A stretch of DNA of 64,000 nucleotides, taken from assembly GCF_011601265.1 (NCBI RefSeq), contig NZ_JAAOLX010000003.1, positions 124,001 through 188,000 on the forward strand. The letters are read 5' to 3'. The notes below the pieces were generated by a model. The model was not told where the DNA came from, searched no databases, and worked only from the letters and a program-made list of their open reading frames with translations. This DNA is from Iodobacter violaceini (GTDB lineage: Bacteria; Pseudomonadota; Gammaproteobacteria; Burkholderiales; Chitinibacteraceae). Position numbers and translations under genes: made by a program. The first letter of the stretch is position 1, and each line of letters starts with the position of its first letter. Shown piece after piece: positions 59,955 through 64,000 of the stretch.

Positions 59955-60320
59955 TTACATCGTGTGCGTAGTACGGGCAGATTGCAAATAGCCGCCCAGC
60001 AAGCCTTCAATCTTGGTTTTGGCCTGATTGCCTGCTTCATTGCCAGAGAATTTCACGCCGATACCCTGCTGGTGATTATTATTCGCACCCTGAGGGGTAA
60101 TCCAGACCACATTACCCGACACCGCAATTTTGGCCGGATCATCCAGCAGCGACAGCAGCATAAATACTTCATCGCCCAGTACATAGGCTTTATTGGTCGG
60201 AATGAAAATCCCGCCGCCTTTTACAAAAGGCATATAAGAAGCATATAAAGCGGCTTTTTCTTTAATATTCAGCGATAACACACCAGGACGGGAAACCGGT
60301 GCTTTGATAGGTTCACTCAT
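59955..60320 (-). CDS. pilZ: PilZ-domain protein
   Basis: 121 residues. Matches the PilZ protein encoded beside holB in betaproteobacteria (FVKGGGIFIPTNKAYVLGDE, WITPQGANNNHQQGIGVKF). The c-di-GMP-binding RxxxR and D/NxSxxG motifs are not evident, as in true PilZ, which assists type IV pilus assembly. Overlaps the holB stop by four bases. Confidence 0.85.
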   Translation of the reverse strand: MSEPIKAPVSRPGVLSLNIKEKAALYASYMPFVKGGGIFIPTNKAYVLGDEVFMLLSLLDDPAKIAVSGNVVWITPQGANNNHQQGIGVKFSGNEAGNQAKTKIEGLLGGYLQSARTTHTM

Positions 60321-61336
60321 TTTCTTCCTCTGCTGCTTTTGCCACGCAATGCATCTAAGTAAGCAAACAATAAAGATTCAAATACTAAGCGCTGATTCAA
60401 GGGGTGATGCGCCAGGCGCATCGCCTCGTTTAAGCGGTCAGTGTAATGAAAAAAGGCGGGCGATTGAGTTGCAATACGGCGTAAATCGCTATCCCAATCT
60501 GGATAATAGCGAAGTTTGCCAGTCATTTTTATATTGATTAAATCGTGACCCCATTTTTGCAGCCAGCTCACGACTAAAGACATCTCCAGCTTCGCTTTTT
60601 CAAGCTCTGCGGCCACCGCCAGTACATCTAAAACAGCCGGGTTAGCAATATGGGCTAAAAAAGTTTTCCGGTTAGGCAGCCATTCAGCACTGGCATCTTC
60701 TAAAGCGGCTAAGGGCGCACCGCCAGTATGCGCCAGATGCAGAGCGGGGTTAACTACCTGCTGCTGCGCCAGCCATGCCGTCGCCACCGTTTGATCAGGC
60801 GTTGCCATAGGAAACACACGGCAACGGCTGCGTATGGTGGGCAATAATCGCCGCCAGTGATTTGAAACCAGAATAAACACCGCACCAGAAGGGGGTTCTT
60901 CAAGTGTTTTTAAAAGCGCATTTGCGGCTGCAATATTTAATGCCTCTGCCGGATACACCAGGGTGACACGAATTCCGCGCCGATGCGCCGTCAGATTGAC
61001 AAAATCAGCAAGATCACGAATATCATCGACACCAATCACCTGAGATTTACGCTTGGGTTTAGCATCTTCCCCCGCCTCTGCATCAGTATCTGCGGGGGAA
61101 ACCAGGCGAAAATCCGGATGATTCCCTGCCAGATACCAACGGCAGCCATCACATACGCCACATGGTGTTGTCGTTTTTGCGCTGTCTTCACACAATAATA
61201 ACTGAGCCAGATATTCGGCAAAACGCCTCTTCCCTATTCCTTCCTCACCTGTGATCAGCAAGGCATGAGGCAAGCGGTCAATTTCGCGCATCAATTGTGA
61301 CCAGGGTGCGGCTTGCCATGGGTAAAGTGTTTTCAT
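60317..61336 (-). CDS. holB: DNA polymerase III delta-prime subunit
   Basis: 339 residues. P-loop-like GEEGIGKRRF and a Cys4 zinc site (CGVCDGC) in the N-terminal clamp-loader domain, ALNIAAANALLKTLEEPP in the sensor region. Part of the clamp-loader complex. Ends with ATGA overlap into pilZ and starts 13 nt after tmk. Confidence 0.93.
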   Translation of the reverse strand: MKTLYPWQAAPWSQLMREIDRLPHALLITGEEGIGKRRFAEYLAQLLLCEDSAKTTTPCGVCDGCRWYLAGNHPDFRLVSPADTDAEAGEDAKPKRKSQVIGVDDIRDLADFVNLTAHRRGIRVTLVYPAEALNIAAANALLKTLEEPPSGAVFILVSNHWRRLLPTIRSRCRVFPMATPDQTVATAWLAQQQVVNPALHLAHTGGAPLAALEDASAEWLPNRKTFLAHIANPAVLDVLAVAAELEKAKLEMSLVVSWLQKWGHDLINIKMTGKLRYYPDWDSDLRRIATQSPAFFHYTDRLNEAMRLAHHPLNQRLVFESLLFAYLDALRGKSSRGRK

Positions 61337-61349
61337 CGTGGCACTCGCG

Positions 61350-61976
61350 TTAAAGGATGGCGCTCAGTATCTCTGCCAGCTCGGCTTGAATCTGCTCCAG
61401 GGTGCGATTGGCATCAATCACACGAATCCGCTCAGGCTCACTGGCCGCCCGTTCTAAATATGCGGCACGTACCCGTGCGTGAAAATCAGCCGCTTCGCGC
61501 TCAAACCGATCCAGTGCACGTCCGGCAGACATACGCTCCTGACTGACCGACAAGGGTACATCAAAAATTAAGGTTAAATCAGGTTGGATTTTATGTAGGC
61601 CGCTGCCCTGCACCCATTCTTCCAGAGCCAGAAATTTCTCACGCGGCAAACCTCGCCCGCCGCCCTGATAGGCGTAGCTTGCATCGCTGAAACGATCGCA
61701 AAGCACCCATTCGCCGCGCTCTAATGCAGGCAAAATCACCTGAGCCAGGTGTTCACGCCGCCCGGCAAACATCAGCAGGGTTTCAGTCTCCAGATGCATG
61801 GGCTCAGTCAGGAGTAATTCACGCAGTTTTTCGCCCAAAGAAGTACCACCAGGCTCACGCGTCTGAACAAACGCCACACCCTTTTGCGATAACCACTGCG
61901 CAATCCAGGCTAATTGAGTGCTTTTACCCGCGCCATCAATACCTTCTACCGAAAGAAAACGACCCAACGCTGCCAT
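61350..61976 (-). CDS. tmk: Thymidylate kinase
   Basis: 208 residues: P-loop [13 protein letters not shown] near residue 9, the DRFSDAS motif and the LID segment ([15 protein letters not shown]). It phosphorylates dTMP to dTDP. First gene of the visible string; mltG, often found upstream, is replaced by tRNA genes here. Confidence 0.95.
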   Translation of the reverse strand: MAALGRFLSVEGIDGAGKSTQLAWIAQWLSQKGVAFVQTREPGGTSLGEKLRELLLTEPMHLETETLLMFAGRREHLAQVILPALERGEWVLCDRFSDASYAYQGGGRGLPREKFLALEEWVQGSGLHKIQPDLTLIFDVPLSVSQERMSAGRALDRFEREAADFHARVRAAYLERAASEPERIRVIDANRTLEQIQAELAEILSAIL

Positions 61977-62060
61977 ATTGATTGTGTTCCTGAAAAAGGA
62001 GAGCTTCCCGCCAGAATCTTACACGGGAAACCTTAAAGCTGAATTTTACAGACGAAAAAA

Positions 62061-62081
62061 AACCTGCCACATGGGCAGGTT
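62061..62081 (-). terminator. Terminator of the tRNA cluster
   Basis: AACCTGCC / GGCAGGTT with a 5-nt loop, followed on the minus strand by a run of T. Confidence 0.85.
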
Positions 62082-62088
62082 TTTTAGA

Positions 62089-62163
62089 TGGCGTTCCCAC
62101 GGGGAATCGAACCCCGGCCGCCGCCGTGAAAGGGCAGTGTTCTAACCGCTAAACTATGGGAAC
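62089..62163 (-). tRNA. tRNA-Glu (TTC), variant copy
   Basis: 75 nt with encoded CCA. Acceptor GTTCCCA / TGGGAAC, anticodon loop CTTTCAC with TTC, T-loop TTCGATT. The D arm (GTTTAGCGGTTAGAAC) is one base shorter and differs from the other Glu copy. Confidence 0.93.
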
Positions 62164-62172
62164 ATAAACTAT

Positions 62173-62249
62173 TGGTGCGGCTGAAGAGATTCGAACTCCT
62201 GACCCTCTGGTTCGTAGCCAGATACTCTATCCAACTGAGCTACAGCCGC
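62173..62249 (-). tRNA. tRNA-Arg (ACG)
   Basis: 77 nt with encoded CCA. Acceptor GCGGCTG / CAGCCGC, anticodon loop CTACGAA, T-loop TTCGAAT. Confidence 0.95.
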
Positions 62250-62269
62250 ACGATAAAACTTTTAAATCA

Positions 62270-62345
62270 TGGCGTTCCCACGGGGATTCGAACCCCGGTC
62301 GCCGCCGTGAAAGGGCAGTGTCCTAGGCCTCTAGACGATGGGAAC
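62270..62345 (-). tRNA. tRNA-Glu (TTC), standard copy
   Basis: 76 nt with encoded CCA. Same acceptor and anticodon stem as the other copy but with the usual D arm GTCTAGAGGCCTAGGAC. Confidence 0.95.
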
Positions 62346-62392
62346 ATACTTCTTTAATCGTAAGCCATGCTGCTTTATGACTTACTTCAATC

Positions 62393-62468
<76 letters not shown>

Positions 62469-62541
62469 CGAAAGAGATCCGAATATTACAGAGCAAATTT
62501 CAGTCTGTAAACCCCCGGATCGAAAATAAATTAAATATTTC

Positions 62542-63345
62542 TTACCAGGGTTTCCACCAGTCAGCATCGGAGAACAAAATACTCTCGTCCAGCACGGTGG
62601 TTTGCGGATAATTTTTAAACAACACTTTTTTTGCATCATCACGCAGCTCGACCAAACCAAGCTTGTCGTAAGCCAGCGCCATAATGCCTAAAGCGGGCTC
62701 AACCTGCTTAGTGCCCGAATATGTTTCCAGTAAATATTTACCACGATTTGCTGCCGCCAAAAATGCACCGCGGTTGTAGTAGTACTTGGCTACATGTAAT
62801 TCATGGCTGGCCAGAGCCCCAACCAGATAGCCCATACGCACGGTTGAATCGGCCGCATATTTGCTATCAGGGAAACGTGTCACAAGCTGGCGGAAGGTAT
62901 CGAATGATTCGCGGGCAGCCTTAGGATCGCGCTCTGACATATCCTGCTTGATCAGGCTGGACAAAAAGCCCTGCGCCTCATTAAAGTTAACCAAACCCTT
63001 TAAATAGTAAGCGTAATCAATGTTTGGATGCGCCGGATATTGCTTAATAAAACGGTCAATCGCCGCAAAAGCCAAGAGGGGTTCCTGGTTTTTATAATGG
63101 TTATAAGCTGTCTCTATTTGTGCCTGCTGAGCATGCCGCCCATAGGGAAAACGCGCTTCTAACTTTTCAAACAGCTTGTTTGAACGATCAAAATTGCGGC
63201 TTTCCTGCTCTGCTTTTGCCTCTGTAAAAATCTTCTCGGCTGTCCAGCCACGGGTTTCATCCTGTTCATCAGGAGTGGATGCGCAAGCTGCCAATAATCC
63301 GGCAAGTACTGCAGAGACGATGAATCGCGGTAGAATCTTATTCAT
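62542..63345 (-). CDS. bamD: Outer-membrane assembly lipoprotein BamD (ComL)
   Basis: 267 residues. Lipoprotein signal with lipobox LLAAC (Cys about 21), followed by TPR repeats (AKAEQESRNFDRSNKLFEKL, YAYYLKGLVNFNEAQGF). It is an essential member of the BAM complex for outer-membrane protein folding. Its ATG overlaps the start codon of the divergent rluD gene. Confidence 0.95.
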   Translation of the reverse strand: MNKILPRFIVSAVLAGLLAACASTPDEQDETRGWTAEKIFTEAKAEQESRNFDRSNKLFEKLEARFPYGRHAQQAQIETAYNHYKNQEPLLAFAAIDRFIKQYPAHPNIDYAYYLKGLVNFNEAQGFLSSLIKQDMSERDPKAARESFDTFRQLVTRFPDSKYAADSTVRMGYLVGALASHELHVAKYYYNRGAFLAAANRGKYLLETYSGTKQVEPALGIMALAYDKLGLVELRDDAKKVLFKNYPQTTVLDESILFSDADWWKPW

Positions 63346-64000
63346 GATGCATTCCGAAAACGAATTAAACGATTATAACGACTTCGAGCAGGCGCGTGTC
63401 CTGACCGTGCCATCCGATTTGGCAGGGGAGCGCTTGGACGCTGCTTTAGCCAAGATGCTGCCCGAGTTTTCCCGTAACCGACTCTCAACATGGATCAAAG
63501 ACGGCTTAGTCTTTCTTAACGGCAACCCTGCCGTCCCCAAAACAAAATTATGGGGTGGTGAAACGATTAGCGTCTTACCCCAACCCGAAGCAGATGAAAG
63601 TGCCTTTCAGCCTGAAGATATCGAATTAGATATTATTTATGAAGATGCTACCTTACTTGTGCTGAACAAAGCACCGGGACTGGTTGTGCATCCTGGCACA
63701 GGCAATTGGACAGGCACTGTACTTAACGGCTTACTCCACCGCTACCCGGAGCTTAAAACTATTCCCCGCGCAGGCATCGTACACCGACTGGACAAGGATA
63801 CCAGTGGGCTCATGGTAATTGCACGCACCTTAATGGCACAAAACAGCCTTGTACAGCAATTACAAGCACGTACCGTTAAGCGCCACTATATGGCAATCGC
63901 CCAGGGTTTGCTTTCTAACGACGGAAAAGTAGACGCTCCAATTGGCCGCCATCCTAAAGAAAGAATCAAAATGGCAGTTGTCTACTCAGGCAAACATGCT
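63344..64000 (+). CDS. rluD: 23S rRNA pseudouridine synthase RluD (3' end off the window)
   Basis: 219 codons visible. An S4 RNA-binding domain (GERLDAALAKMLPEFSRNRL) and then the catalytic domain with the HRLDKDTSG motif carrying the catalytic Asp. It modifies U1911, U1915 and U1917 of 23S rRNA. The start is ATG 63344 or 63347; divergent from bamD as in Neisseria. Confidence 0.92.
   Translation, partial: MMHSENELNDYNDFEQARVLTVPSDLAGERLDAALAKMLPEFSRNRLSTWIKDGLVFLNGNPAVPKTKLWGGETISVLPQPEADESAFQPEDIELDIIYEDATLLVLNKAPGLVVHPGTGNWTGTVLNGLLHRYPELKTIPRAGIVHRLDKDTSGLMVIARTLMAQNSLVQQLQARTVKRHYMAIAQGLLSNDGKVDAPIGRHPKERIKMAVVYSGKHA

Overview
The window reads as chromosome of a mesophilic betaproteobacterium of the order Neisseriales, most likely Chromobacteriaceae (an Iodobacter-like genome is my best guess; the genus is inference). 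Support comes from the gene content: a DUF3683-type FAD/Fe-S oxidoreductase, bamD divergent from rluD, a tmk-holB-pilZ-tatD string, holC beside an acidic protein, and NtrBC-controlled glutamine synthetase. Base composition looks even, coding density is high, and I see no insertion sequence, integrase, prophage or CRISPR array.

Layout. 1-3.1 kb: 5' part of a giant FAD/Fe-S dehydrogenase. 3.3-7.2 kb: three tandem tetratricopeptide (TPR) paralogues, the last ending in a GGDEF domain. 7.3-9.4 kb: mtgA, aroE and a rhodanese. 9.4-11.3 kb: glnA with an NtrC site and a sigma-54 promoter. 11.3-16.9 kb: a BMP-type binding protein, a hybrid kinase and a REC-GGDEF regulator in one operon. 17-19.2 kb: a TetR/MATE efflux pair. 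19.3-22.2 kb: a J-domain protein followed by three proteins I do not recognise. 22.3-27.5 kb: small genes and glnL-glnG (ntrBC) behind a perfect NtrC palindrome. 27.5-31.8 kb: glycine-zipper protein, chemoreceptor, DUF2520 protein and YehS. 31.9-43.8 kb: valS, a LysR/SDR pair, holC, pepA, lptFG and galE. 44-48.7 kb: a membrane hybrid kinase, a periplasmic protein and a YbjD-like OLD nuclease. 48.9-52.7 kb: flippase and two glycosyltransferases separated by palindromic repeats. 52.7-57.5 kb: rlmJ, a TfoX C-domain protein, then an ECF sigma/anti-sigma pair and a complete bufferin-type copper-peptide operon (precursor, MNIO enzyme, partner protein, DoxX). 57.6-62 kb: a periplasmic protein, then tmk-holB-pilZ-tatD-MBL. 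62.1-62.5 kb: four tRNA genes. 62.5-64 kb: bamD and rluD with overlapping divergent start codons.

How it fits together. A nitrogen circuit is visible: NtrB/NtrC encoded at 25-27.4 kb would act on the glnA enhancer and sigma-54 promoter at 9.65-9.75 kb and on their own leader at 24.86 kb. Cyclic-di-GMP signalling is represented by two diguanylate cyclases. Envelope biogenesis is prominent (mtgA, lptFG, bamD, galE, flippase and glycosyltransferases). The least explained parts are the J-domain operon, the TPR triplet, the binding-protein/kinase operon and the palindromic repeat family around the surface-polysaccharide genes.
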